A stretch of DNA of 59,930 nucleotides, taken from NCBI RefSeq assembly GCF_004022215.1, contig NZ_SAUZ01000026.1, positions 1 through 59,930 of the forward strand, read 5' to 3'. Under the pieces are notes generated by a model, which did not search any database, was not told where the DNA came from, and saw only the letters and a list, made by a program, of their open reading frames with translations. The stretch comes from Paenirhodobacter populi. GTDB taxonomy: Bacteria; Pseudomonadota; Alphaproteobacteria; Rhodobacterales; Rhodobacteraceae. Below are positions 27,295 to 35,044 of the stretch, piece after piece (the first letter of the stretch is position 1; each line of letters begins with the position of its first letter). A program made the position numbers and the translations under genes.

Positions 27295-28590
27295 TCACTG
27301 CTGAAGCGGGACGCGCGCGCGTTCCTGATCGACGAGCGAGGCCGCCAGCTTGCGGATTTCCCGGCGCAGCGCTGCGCGCGGCATGGTCCGCGCCAGCGGC
27401 AACGCCTGATCATTGGAGACGGTGACCGGATGGCCGCCATCGGGCAGCAGGATGTCGATCGAGATCCCCAGACTTTCGGCCAGCCGCTTCACCCGCGACC
27501 GGCCAGTCAACTCGGTCAGGCCCGGCGCCCGGTTGAGCACAAAGCGGAACCGTTCCACCGGCAGGTTTTCCGCCCGCAACGCGCGCAGGAGCGTCTGGGT
27601 ATTCTGCGCACTGCGCAGTTCGAGTTCCAGCACCGCGAAATGGATATGCGCGCGGTTCAGGACCGCCTCGCTCCAGCCAGGGACGGCTTTGGGCATGTCG
27701 ATCAGCACGAAATCGAACCGCGACCGCGCCATGTCGATCAGCCGGCCGACATCCTCCGAGGTGATGAAATCCAGCGGCAGCAGATCGGGCGGCGAGGTCA
27801 GGACATGCAGGCGTTCATTGCAGATCTGCAGGGCGGCGCCGAAACTTTCGGCATCCATGTTCGCCGTATCGGACAGAAGTTCGAACACCGCTTCGCGGCG
27901 GGGCAGGTCGAGATAGGTCGAGACCGCGCCGAATTGCAGGTCCAGATCGAGCAGGCAGACCCGGGGCGGCTGTTGCAGCATGTCCTTGCGCGAGGTCGCC
28001 GGATTGGCCAGTTCCCATGCGAGGTTGACGGCAAGCGTGGTGGCACCGACGCCGCCCGCAAGCCCCTGCACCGCGAGGATCGCGGCATCGCGTTGCGGTG
28101 CCGTGCCGAAACGTGGCTGTGGCGCATGGGGAATGGTGTCCCCCGGGGCGGCCAGATCGGCCAGAAGCGGCGGCGCGAGCGGGGCTTCGGGCCGGGGGGC
28201 ACGCAGCCGGGCGATGGCATCGTGCAGGGCGTTCTCCGGCGGCGGATAGGGGAGGAAATCATCGGCGCCGGCGCGGAGCAGCCGATGCAGGATGGCGGGG
28301 CGCACATCCTCGGCGATCAGCAGGACATGTACGCCGCGTGCCTTTGCGACCGAGATGATCCCCGTCGTATCGGCCAGACGGTCTTCGTCCTCATCCGTGG
28401 CATCGAGGGTCAGCGCGATGAATTCGAGTGTTTCCGCTTCGGGCTGACGCAGATAGGCGAGGGCGTCCGCGACCCGCAGATGCCCCCAGTTTTCGCCCAG
28501 TTCGGTTTCCATATCCTCGACGAGCAGGGCAAAGTCCATCAGGTCATGCGAAACCGTGCAGGCCAGAATGCGGCCCGTTTCGGCGGTCAT
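27295..28590 (-). CDS. cpaE: Tad pilus localisation ATPase TadZ/CpaE
   Basis: An N-terminal receiver-like domain (about residues 1-125, atypical, without an obvious full acidic triad) is followed by a MinD/ParA-type ATPase domain. The deviant Walker region reads VQGLAGGVGATTLAVNLAWELA, with LLDLDLQFGAVSTYLDLP as the Walker A' / switch region and FDFVLIDMPKAVPGWSEAVL later. CpaE/TadZ positions the pilus machine, often at a pole. Length is 431 residues. It lies 9 bases before tadA. The Walker motif has GGVGATT instead of KGGxGKT, as in other TadZ proteins. Confidence 0.92.
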   Translation of the reverse strand: MTAETGRILACTVSHDLMDFALLVEDMETELGENWGHLRVADALAYLRQPEAETLEFIALTLDATDEDEDRLADTTGIISVAKARGVHVLLIAEDVRPAILHRLLRAGADDFLPYPPPENALHDAIARLRAPRPEAPLAPPLLADLAAPGDTIPHAPQPRFGTAPQRDAAILAVQGLAGGVGATTLAVNLAWELANPATSRKDMLQQPPRVCLLDLDLQFGAVSTYLDLPRREAVFELLSDTANMDAESFGAALQICNERLHVLTSPPDLLPLDFITSEDVGRLIDMARSRFDFVLIDMPKAVPGWSEAVLNRAHIHFAVLELELRSAQNTQTLLRALRAENLPVERFRFVLNRAPGLTELTGRSRVKRLAESLGISIDILLPDGGHPVTVSNDQALPLARTMPRAALRREIRKLAASLVDQERARVPLQQ

Positions 28591-28693
28591 GCTCGTATCC
28601 TTTCCTGCCGGACCCCGACCAAGAGCGGGCGCCGATGCCTGCCTGAAGGCTGCGAACTCGCGGTTCTGGGAGGCGTGATCTTCGCGCGACGCA

Positions 28694-29344
28694 TCAGTTC
28701 CCCGGCGATATGGCGATGCCCGCCGACGATTGATTCGCGACGGTGTTCATCGGCTCGGGCGCGGCGCTGTCGAGATAGCCCTGATACACCCGTTGCGCAT
28801 ATTTCCCGTCGAGTTGCGCAGGCGCGCGACGCAGCACGCCGATCACCTCCGTCACCGTGCGGCGGTTCTGTGCGTTCGGCGCCTGGGTAAAAACCAGAGG
28901 CTGGGTCTTGCCTTCGGACACCACGGCGTCAATCTGCGCCCGCGACACACCTTGGGCGGTCAGAAACGCAACGACCGCTTGTGCCCGGCGCATCCCCAAA
29001 GCCTTGTTGTAGGCGGCCGATCCCACCAGATCGGTATGGCCGTAGACCCGGAAGCGCACCTGCGGATAGTTCCGGATCCAGGCTGCCTGTCGCAGCAGCG
29101 CCTGCTGCGCCAGCCCGTCGAGTGCCGAGGAATTGAAGGCGAAATGGACGGTATTCGGCGCCTCCGAGGCGAATTTCTGCGTCAGGTTGATGGCGAAGTC
29201 CCGTTCCCCGGTCATCAGTTGGGTATTTTCGGTGATCGACGTGCCGAAGCTGCTGATTTCGGGGTCGCTGCCGACCTCACCCGTGCCGCAACCGGACAGC
29301 AACAGGGCCAATGCAAGCCACCGGGATGTCTTCGTGAGGGTCAT
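28694..29344 (-). CDS. OmpA-family lipoprotein in the CpaD position of the tad locus
   Basis: The lipobox LLLSGC lies at the end of a short signal (MTLTKTSRWLALALLLSGC). The OmpA-like peptidoglycan-binding domain is marked by VHFAFNSSALDGLAQQALLRQAAWIRN, RVYGHTDLVGSAAYNKALGMRRAQAVVAFL and NAQNRRTVTEVIG. It occupies the place between secretin (rcpA) and tadZ where many tad loci have CpaD/RcpB, so it likely anchors the secretin complex to peptidoglycan. Length is 216 residues. It starts 3 bases after rcpA. A 103-base gap without recognisable signals separates it from cpaE. Confidence 0.87.
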   Translation of the reverse strand: MTLTKTSRWLALALLLSGCGTGEVGSDPEISSFGTSITENTQLMTGERDFAINLTQKFASEAPNTVHFAFNSSALDGLAQQALLRQAAWIRNYPQVRFRVYGHTDLVGSAAYNKALGMRRAQAVVAFLTAQGVSRAQIDAVVSEGKTQPLVFTQAPNAQNRRTVTEVIGVLRRAPAQLDGKYAQRVYQGYLDSAAPEPMNTVANQSSAGIAISPGN

Positions 29345-29347
29345 GGC

Positions 29348-30742
29348 TTACTCCATCACATAGCCGTAAGAGCCGCTGAAGCCCTGCTTCGCCACTTCCG
29401 CCGCGGGCCCCTTCAGCGTCTTGCCCGTGGTTTTGCCATACAGGAACAGCTCGGTTTCCGAGGGCAGACGCACCCGATCCGTCGGCAGGGCCAGCGCCTC
29501 GCCCCGCGTCGGGGAAACAAGATGGGGGGTGACGATGATGACGAGTTCGGACTGTCTCCGTTCGTAGGAACTGGACCGGAACAGCGCGCCCAGAACCGGG
29601 ATATCGCCAAGCCACGGCACCTGACTGTTGAGATCGTTGAAATCGTCCTGAAGCAGACCCGCGATGGCGAAGCTTTCGCCGTCGCGCATCTCCACCGTGG
29701 TGGAGGTGTCGCGCCGCTTGAACGCATTGACCGTGAAGCCGCCATTCGTCATCGTCACTGTCGTGTCGATGGCCGAAACCGATGCGGCGATTTCGAGGTT
29801 TATCAGGTTGCCGTCGACCACCCGCGGCGTGAAGGCCATTTCCACACCGAAGGGCTTGTATTGCACCGTCACGCCGCTGTCTTCGCCGTTGTAGACGGGG
29901 ATCGGATATTCGCCGCCGGCAAGGAATTTCGCCTGCTGTCCCGACAGCGCGGTCAGGTTCGGCTCGGCCAGGGTCCGCACCACCCCTTTTGATTCCAGCG
30001 CCTCCAGCAGGACGTTGAGCTGCAGATTGCCGGCGGTGAAGCCGATTCCCATGGCCCCGGTCGCCGCTGTGGTCACCGTATTGCCGTTCGACCAGTTGTT
30101 GATCTGGTTGATGTTGCCGGTCGCCCCGGCGCTGCGCCAGTTGCCCCCCGCCGTACCGAAGCCGAAAGAGGAAGACAGGCTTTTCGACACCGACCGCTGC
30201 ATCTCAGCGAAGCGGATCTTCAGCATCACCTGCTGCGTGCCGCCGACGGACATCAGGTTCGAGACCCTTTCCCCGGCGTAGCGCCGCGCCAGATCCAGTG
30301 CGCGGTCGAGCTTCGCCGCCGAGGAAATGGTGCCCGACAGCACGATTCCGTCATTGGCCGTCCGCACTTCGATCGTTTCGCCGGGCAGGATCTGGCGCAG
30401 GCGTTCCTTGAACTCGGCGATGTCGGGCGTCACCTGCACCTCGACGTTGGAGATCAGCCTGCCATCCTCCCCAAGGATGGTCATCGTCGTGCGGCCCGGC
30501 AGCTTGCCCAGCACGTAGATCGTCCGCTCGGTCAGCGTGGTGATGTCGGCGATGCCGGGATTGGCGATCGACACTTCGGTGAAGACCGCATCGCTTTCGA
30601 CGACCACGGCGCGGTTCATCGGCACGGCCAGCGGGGTGCCCGAGGATCCGGACATCACCCGCAGCGTGTCCGCCTGTGCGGCGGAAATGCCGGTCAGCAG
30701 CAGGGCAACCCCCAGCGTGATCCAGCTTCTGATCCTGCTCAT
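29348..30742 (-). CDS. cpaC: Tad pilus secretin RcpA/CpaC
   Basis: Outer-membrane channel through which Flp pili pass. A signal peptide (MSRIRSWITLGVALLLTGISAAQA) is followed by the pilus-specific N0-type domain (VMSGSSGTPLAVPMNRAVVVES, IADITTLTERTIYVLGKLPGRTTMTI), a BON domain (VRTANDGIVLSGTISSAAKLDRALDLARRY), and the secretin core ending in LLQDDFNDLNSQVPWLGDIPVLGALFRS and LVIIVTPHLVSP. Length is 464 residues from ATG 30742. Just upstream a perfect hairpin carries the Shine-Dalgarno AGAGG in its loop, suggesting control of translation. Confidence 0.94.
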   Translation of the reverse strand: MSRIRSWITLGVALLLTGISAAQADTLRVMSGSSGTPLAVPMNRAVVVESDAVFTEVSIANPGIADITTLTERTIYVLGKLPGRTTMTILGEDGRLISNVEVQVTPDIAEFKERLRQILPGETIEVRTANDGIVLSGTISSAAKLDRALDLARRYAGERVSNLMSVGGTQQVMLKIRFAEMQRSVSKSLSSSFGFGTAGGNWRSAGATGNINQINNWSNGNTVTTAATGAMGIGFTAGNLQLNVLLEALESKGVVRTLAEPNLTALSGQQAKFLAGGEYPIPVYNGEDSGVTVQYKPFGVEMAFTPRVVDGNLINLEIAASVSAIDTTVTMTNGGFTVNAFKRRDTSTTVEMRDGESFAIAGLLQDDFNDLNSQVPWLGDIPVLGALFRSSSYERRQSELVIIVTPHLVSPTRGEALALPTDRVRLPSETELFLYGKTTGKTLKGPAAEVAKQGFSGSYGYVME

Positions 30743-30745
30743 GTG

Positions 30746-30762
30746 AACCAGCCTCTCTGGTT
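30746..30762 (-). promoter_or_regulatory. Hairpin displaying the rcpA ribosome-binding site in its loop
   Basis: On the minus strand AACCAG (30762-30757), loop AGAGG (30756-30752), CTGGTT (30751-30746): a perfect 6-bp stem. The loop is the only Shine-Dalgarno-like sequence at proper spacing (9 bases) before the rcpA ATG at 30742. It could tune secretin translation relative to the other tad genes. Confidence 0.5.
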
Positions 30763-30879
30763 TCCGTCGGCGGAGGGAATCTCGTCCCGTTCCGGCAGAG
30801 ACTGGGGCAATTCCCTTCCCAATTCGTGAACAGGCGAGGGGCCCGCGACGTTTTTCGGTGCAGCGGCGCATGGGTATCG

Positions 30880-31749
30880 TCACGGTTGCGGCGGGCAGGG
30901 GATGGTGGTTTCCTGCAATTCGGTGCCCTTTCTGGTCCTGATCGTGCAGGTCTGCGGCCCCGCGGCGGCCGGGCGGGCGGCTTGCAGGCCAAGGAACTGG
31001 TTCCGGTCGATTTCGACCTCCCCCGGTTCGGCCGTGTCGTTCTGGCCGACCAGCGACAGCGTCAGCTTGCCCGTCGACTGTGCCAGCGTCAGCGCCGCGA
31101 CCTGCTCGGGCGTGACCTCGGCCGTGACCGTCCGGGCGTTGACGGTTTCGGCGCTGCGATCGGCGTCGGCGCTCTGGTCCACGGCGATTAGCCGCAGACT
31201 GTCGATGAGCCGGGTGACCGGTTGGTCGCGGACCGTGCCGGACCAGTAGACATCCACCCGGTCGCCCGGCCGCAGGAATCCCGACACGCCCGATACCCGG
31301 TCGACCTGAATGGTGAAGGCGCGCATGTTCGGCTGGAGCGCGGCCATGATCCCGGCATCCATGCCCGGAGAGGTGACCTTGCCCGACAGAAGCACCTCGT
31401 TCGCCTCAAAGGACCGGCGCGCGGCGCGGGGGCGGGTTTCGCCTTCGGGGAAGACGGCCTGCCCGGCGGTTTCGCTGTCGGCCTTGGCGGTGATCCTGCG
31501 GAAGGTGCCGTCCGGCAGGCGATCCGCCTGAATGCGGATCGTGTCCAGATCGGCGGCGGTGAAGCGTTCGCCATATTTCAGCGCGCGCTTGACGATGACG
31601 ACGGTGGTCATCGGCGGCAGCCTGGCCTGTTCGACCAGCAGCCTGTCGCGTTCGGCCTCGTATTGGCCGATCTGGCTTTGCGCCATATGGACGGCACCTG
31701 CGGCAAGGGCGATGCCGAGGAGAAGGCTAACAACGATGATCAGACGCAT
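30880..31749 (-). CDS. cpaB: Flp pilus assembly protein RcpC/CpaB
   Basis: Periplasmic SAF-domain protein anchored by an N-terminal helix (MRLIIVVSLLLGIALAAGAVHMA). The SAF region includes VVIVKRALKYGERFTAADLDTIRIQADRLP and RRSFEANEVLLSGKV. The RcpC-type C-terminal half has MRAFTIQVDRVSGVSGFLRPGDRVDVYWSG and LIAVDQSAD. It is thought to modulate the secretin and pilus biogenesis. Length is 289 residues. Two cysteines near the C-terminus (TCTIRTRKG, TIPCPPQP) could form a disulfide. It follows the second pilin gene by 20 bases. Confidence 0.93.
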   Translation of the reverse strand: MRLIIVVSLLLGIALAAGAVHMAQSQIGQYEAERDRLLVEQARLPPMTTVVIVKRALKYGERFTAADLDTIRIQADRLPDGTFRRITAKADSETAGQAVFPEGETRPRAARRSFEANEVLLSGKVTSPGMDAGIMAALQPNMRAFTIQVDRVSGVSGFLRPGDRVDVYWSGTVRDQPVTRLIDSLRLIAVDQSADADRSAETVNARTVTAEVTPEQVAALTLAQSTGKLTLSLVGQNDTAEPGEVEIDRNQFLGLQAARPAAAGPQTCTIRTRKGTELQETTIPCPPQP

Positions 31750-31769
31750 CCGGGGCTCCGTGAAGGGGA

Positions 31770-31973
31770 TCAGGGCTGGTCGTTGACGGTCCGCGACCCG
31801 ACATACTGGCCGACGCGATCAGCGACGGTTTCGGTTTTGCCCCAGATCATCGTGCCGGTAACGAAACCGAGTGAGACGAGAAGGGCAGTCAGCACCACCC
31901 AGTCGACGGTAATTGCGCCCTCTTCGGATCGGACTCCGGCGAGGCGCAGTGAAAATCTGTGTCTTTGGGGCAT
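31770..31973 (-). CDS. Flp-type pilin-like protein (second copy)
   Basis: 67 residues with a short basic leader (MPQRHRFSLRLAGVRSEEG) followed by the hydrophobic segment AITVDWVVLTALLVSLGFVTGTM. It shares the core D/E-G-A-x-TVDWVVLTA with the first pilin gene; processing by CpaA would be expected after the Gly of EEG or DG. It could be a minor pilin, because the sequence after the helix (IWGKTETVADRVGQYVGSRTV) differs from the first. ATG 31973 has GGAGAAAC upstream. Confidence 0.85.
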   Translation of the reverse strand: MPQRHRFSLRLAGVRSEEGAITVDWVVLTALLVSLGFVTGTMIWGKTETVADRVGQYVGSRTVNDQP

Positions 31974-32091
31974 GCGTTTCTCCAGTTGGCCGGAGCGAGG
32001 GAACTCTTCTTCGAGATTGGAGGTGACACGAATTGGTGGCGGAAATGGGGCGCGAACGGGACATGATCCGGGTTGTGTTCGGCGAGATAAA

Positions 32092-32117
32092 AGTAAAGGC
32101 CGCACCGAAGTGCGGCC
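32092..32117 (-). terminator. Attenuator/terminator between the two pilin genes
   Basis: On the minus strand GGCCGCAC (32117-32110), TTCG loop, GTGCGGCC (32105-32098), then a T-rich tail (TTTACTTTT). It lies between the first pilin gene and the rest of the tad operon. It would let most transcripts stop after the major pilin, giving the high pilin-to-machine ratio such systems need. Confidence 0.7.
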
Positions 32118-32144
32118 CTGCGGTATTCGTGAGTCGTGATGAGA

Positions 32145-32360
32145 TCAGTCGGTCGTGGTCGTGGATTCGTCCACTTTGACCTTCTCGAGATAGCCACCGA
32201 TGGTTTCGGAAGCCTTCATCGTTTGCCCACGGATCAGGATCAGTGCGGCGGCGCCGAGGCCGACGACGGCGGCGGTCAGCACGACCCAGTCGACGGTGAC
32301 GGCGCCGTCTTCTGCGCGGCGGAGGTTGCGGAGCCGGTTGGCGATTCTGAAAAACTTCAT
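32145..32360 (-). CDS. flp: Flp-type major pilin candidate (first copy)
   Basis: 71 residues: a basic leader (MKFFRIANRLRNLRRAEDG), then the hydrophobic pilin helix AVTVDWVVLTAAVVGLGAAALILI and a short hydrophilic end (TIGGYLEKVKVDESTTTTD). Cleavage by CpaA is expected after the Gly of EDG. As first gene of the leftward tad operon, with a good RBS (GGAGAT) and followed by an attenuator, it is the likely major pilin. The 266-base gap to the divergent transglycosylase gene must hold its promoter, which I could not place. Confidence 0.88.
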   Translation of the reverse strand: MKFFRIANRLRNLRRAEDGAVTVDWVVLTAAVVGLGAAALILIRGQTMKASETIGGYLEKVKVDESTTTTD

Positions 32361-32626
32361 GATTATCTCCTGAGTTTGGTTTCCTCCGCGTCGCAGGCGA
32401 ACTGCCTTGCCATCACGGGATGGGGGCATATGGCCTGCGGAAGGTGGCAGGATTCGGGCGTGCCTTGGGCATTTTCACGATATGTAAACCTGTGGACCGC
32501 GACGGTTTTCGCCCGGCCGCATGCCCTATTGCCGCCCGAATCGTCATTTACCGAAATCCTCCGGGGGAATGACGCGGCGGCACTGGAAATCCGGTGCGCG
32601 GGCGGCATAAGCTCCGGAGCATTTCG

Positions 32627-33547
32627 GTGAAGCGGAAGGGATGGATGCGGGGCTCGGTCTGGTTGGGATGTCTGGTTTCCGGTGCGCTGACGCTTGGGCT
32701 TTGCCCGGGCGCGCGGGCGGAGATCATGGACGCCACCGAGGAGATCGCGCCGCAGCCCGTCGTCCTGAACCTGTCCCCCAAGCGCGTCGCGCCGCCGGCG
32801 GCCGGGGCGAAACGGCTGACGATCCAGATCGACCCCGAGGAACAGCGCCGCGGTCTGGCCGCCGCCGATGCCCTTCGGGCGCCAACGGGGGTGATCCGGG
32901 GGGGCGTGATCCACGGCGGCGTCATCCGCGGGCCGGCGTCGGCGGTGCCGGGCGCGGCGCCCTCGGCCTCCTACGCCTGGTTCTGGCAACTGGTGTCGCC
33001 GGCGCTTGCCGAACGGGACGGACGATTCGAGCGGGCGGTCGAGGCGCTTGCCGGCAGTCCGCAGGCGCGCGCCCCACGCCTCTCGCATCTGCAGGAAATC
33101 GCGCGTCGGCACGGGCGGGATATCCTGAGCGCCTCGATCGGGACGCGGGTGTCGCCGGCGCTGGTGCTGGCGGTGATCTCGACCGAATCGGCGGGGCGGG
33201 CGGATGCCGTGTCGCGGGCCGGTGCGGTCGGGCTGATGCAGCTCATCCCCGCGACGGCGACGCGATTCTCCGTGGACGACAGCACCGATCCCGCGAAGAA
33301 CATCCGGGGCGGAGTCGCCTATCTGGACTGGCTGATGCGCGAATTCGACGGCGATCCGCTGATGGTGATCGCCGCCTACAACGCGGGCGAAAATGCCGTA
33401 CGGCGGAATGGCGGCGTGCCGCCCTATGCCGAAACCCGCGATTACGTGCCCAAGGTTCTGGCCGCGTGGCAGGTGGCGCGGGGGCTGTGCGCGACGCCGC
33501 CGGAGCTGGTGTCCGACGCCTGCGTCTTCGTCGCCGATGCGTTGTGA
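32627..33547 (+). CDS. Exported lytic transglycosylase (SLT domain)
   Basis: Cleaves peptidoglycan glycan strands between MurNAc and GlcNAc, forming anhydro-MurNAc. A signal peptide (WMRGSVWLGCLVSGALTLG ... ARA) precedes a Pro/Ala-rich linker and a C-terminal SLT domain. Catalytic Glu is in VISTESAGRADAVSRAGAVGLMQLIPATA, followed by DPAKNIRGGVAYLDWL and MVIAAYNAGENAV. The start is uncertain: GTG 32627 has CGGAG at good spacing; ATG 32645 with GGAAGGG is also in frame. It is divergent from the pilin operon, and such enzymes often open the wall for envelope-spanning machines. Confidence 0.9.
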   Translation: MKRKGWMRGSVWLGCLVSGALTLGLCPGARAEIMDATEEIAPQPVVLNLSPKRVAPPAAGAKRLTIQIDPEEQRRGLAAADALRAPTGVIRGGVIHGGVIRGPASAVPGAAPSASYAWFWQLVSPALAERDGRFERAVEALAGSPQARAPRLSHLQEIARRHGRDILSASIGTRVSPALVLAVISTESAGRADAVSRAGAVGLMQLIPATATRFSVDDSTDPAKNIRGGVAYLDWLMREFDGDPLMVIAAYNAGENAVRRNGGVPPYAETRDYVPKVLAAWQVARGLCATPPELVSDACVFVADAL

Positions 33548-33550
33548 ACA

Positions 33551-33570
33551 GGGCCGGGATGCCCCGGCCC
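33551..33570. terminator. Bidirectional hairpin between transglycosylase and scoB
   Basis: GGGCCGGG (33551-33558), four-base loop, CCCGGCCC (33563-33570), between two convergent stops. No T-run on either side, so termination may be rho-assisted. Confidence 0.45.
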
Positions 33571-33576
33571 GTCCGT

Positions 33577-34206
33577 TCAGTCGATGATCGCGGCCTCGGT
33601 CGCGGCGCGCAGGTCAGCCTCGGTCACGCCATCGGCGATCTCGACGATCTTCAGCCCGCCGGGCACCACGTCCAGCACGCCGAGGTTGGTGATGATCCGG
33701 TCCACCACGCCCTTGCCGGTCAGCGGCAGGGTGCAGGCCTTCAGCACCTTGGACTCGCCGTGCTTGTTGGTGTGATCCATCACGACCACGACCCGCTTCA
33801 CCCCGGCGACAAGGTCCATCGCCCCGCCCATGCCCTTCACCAGCTTGCCGGGAATCATCCAGTTCGCCAGATCGCCGTTTTCGGCCACTTCCATCGCGCC
33901 AAGGATCGCCATCGCGATCTTGCCGCCGCGAATCATCCCGAAGGAGGTCGCGCTGTCGAAATAGGCGGTGTTCGGCACCTCGGTGATGGTCTGCTTGCCG
34001 GCGTTGATCAGGTCCGGGTCTTCCTCGCCCTCATAGGGGAAGGGACCCATGCCCAGCATGCCGTTTTCCGATTGCAGTGTGACCGTCACCCCCTCGGGGA
34101 TGAAGTTCGGCACCAAGGTCGGAATACCGATGCCGAGGTTCACATAGGTGCCGTTTTCCAGCTCCTGCGCGGCGCGGGCCGCCATCTGGTTCCTGTCCCA
34201 GGGCAT
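33577..34206 (-). CDS. scoB: 3-oxoacid CoA-transferase, subunit B
   Basis: Catalytic beta subunit of a class I CoA-transferase, moving CoA from succinyl-CoA to acetoacetate or a related acid. The active-site glutamate lies in QSENGMLGMGP. Other family segments are NLGIGIPTLVPNFIP and GGAMDLVAGVKRVVVVMDH. Length is 209 residues. Its start overlaps the scoA stop by one base (TGATG), so the two subunits are co-translated. Role: use of ketone bodies or polyhydroxybutyrate-derived acetoacetate, common in this order. Confidence 0.94.
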   Translation of the reverse strand: MPWDRNQMAARAAQELENGTYVNLGIGIPTLVPNFIPEGVTVTLQSENGMLGMGPFPYEGEEDPDLINAGKQTITEVPNTAYFDSATSFGMIRGGKIAMAILGAMEVAENGDLANWMIPGKLVKGMGGAMDLVAGVKRVVVVMDHTNKHGESKVLKACTLPLTGKGVVDRIITNLGVLDVVPGGLKIVEIADGVTEADLRAATEAAIID

Positions 34207-34931
34207 CAGAGTTCCTCCCCTTTCCCGGCCGTCGCGGCGCGCGGCCGCACGGTGCGCTGTTCGATCCGCTTTTCATGCGGACCCTGGATCAGCCGATGCA
34301 CATAGATACCGGGCAGATGGATGTGGTCGGGGTCCAGCGATCCGACAGGAACGATCTCCTCGACCTCCATGACGCAGACGCGGCCGCTTTGCGCGGCGGG
34401 CGGGTTGAAGTTGCGCGCCGTCTTGCGGAAGATCGCATTGCCGGTCTCGTCCGCCTTCCACGCCTTGACGATTGCAAGGTCGGCAAAGATCCCGCGTTCG
34501 AGCAAATAGGTCTCGCCGTCGAAATCCTTCAGCTCCTTGCCCTCGGCGACCACGGTGCCGACGCCGGTTTTCGTGTAAAAGCCCGGGATGCCCGCGCCGC
34601 CCGCCCGCATCCGTTCGGCCAGCGTGCCCTGCGGGGTGAATTCAAGCTCAAGTTCCCCCGCCAGATACTGGCGCATGAACTCGGCGTTCTCGCCCACGTA
34701 GGAGGAGATCATCTTCTTCACCTGCCGGGTGTTGAGCAGCTTGCCCAGCCCGAAGCCGTCCACACCGGCGTTGTTGGACGCGATGGTCAGATCCTTCACG
34801 CCGCTTTCGACCAGACCGTCGATCAGCAGTTCGGGGATCCCGCACAGGCCGAAACCGCCCGCCGAGATCGTCATGCCGTCGAACAGGAGCCCCTCCAGGG
34901 CCTCGCTCGCCGAGCCATAGATTTTCGTCAT
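34206..34931 (-). CDS. scoA: 3-oxoacid CoA-transferase, subunit A
   Basis: CoA-binding alpha subunit of the same enzyme. Family motifs are [40 protein letters not shown] and GYVGENAEF-like [45 protein letters not shown]. Length is 241 residues, normal for this subunit. It starts at ATG 34931 and is preceded by a very good sigma-70 promoter, so scoAB form a two-gene operon. There is no regulator gene beside it; the 3' neighbour is the convergent transglycosylase. Confidence 0.94.
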   Translation of the reverse strand: MTKIYGSASEALEGLLFDGMTISAGGFGLCGIPELLIDGLVESGVKDLTIASNNAGVDGFGLGKLLNTRQVKKMISSYVGENAEFMRQYLAGELELEFTPQGTLAERMRAGGAGIPGFYTKTGVGTVVAEGKELKDFDGETYLLERGIFADLAIVKAWKADETGNAIFRKTARNFNPPAAQSGRVCVMEVEEIVPVGSLDPDHIHLPGIYVHRLIQGPHEKRIEQRTVRPRAATAGKGEEL

Positions 34932-34954
34932 TGAACCCTCCCGGTTGCTGCCCG

Positions 34955-34983
34955 AATTTGGGTAAAACCGAGGGAACTGTCAA
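34955..34983 (-). promoter_or_regulatory. Candidate sigma-70 promoter of scoAB
   Basis: On the minus strand: -35 TTGACA (34983-34978), exactly 17-base spacer, -10 CAAATT (34960-34955), 24 bases before the scoA ATG. The -35 is a perfect consensus. Confidence 0.65.
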
Positions 34984-35044
34984 TTGCATGCGATGGTGTT
35001 CCGCAAAATGCGGGGGCGGTGAACGTTACGTCAGGCGCGGCGGA

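Noticed and set aside
35001-35013. CCGCA-AAA-TGCGG hairpin after topA as a terminator
   Set aside because: Only five base pairs and no T-run; too weak to call.
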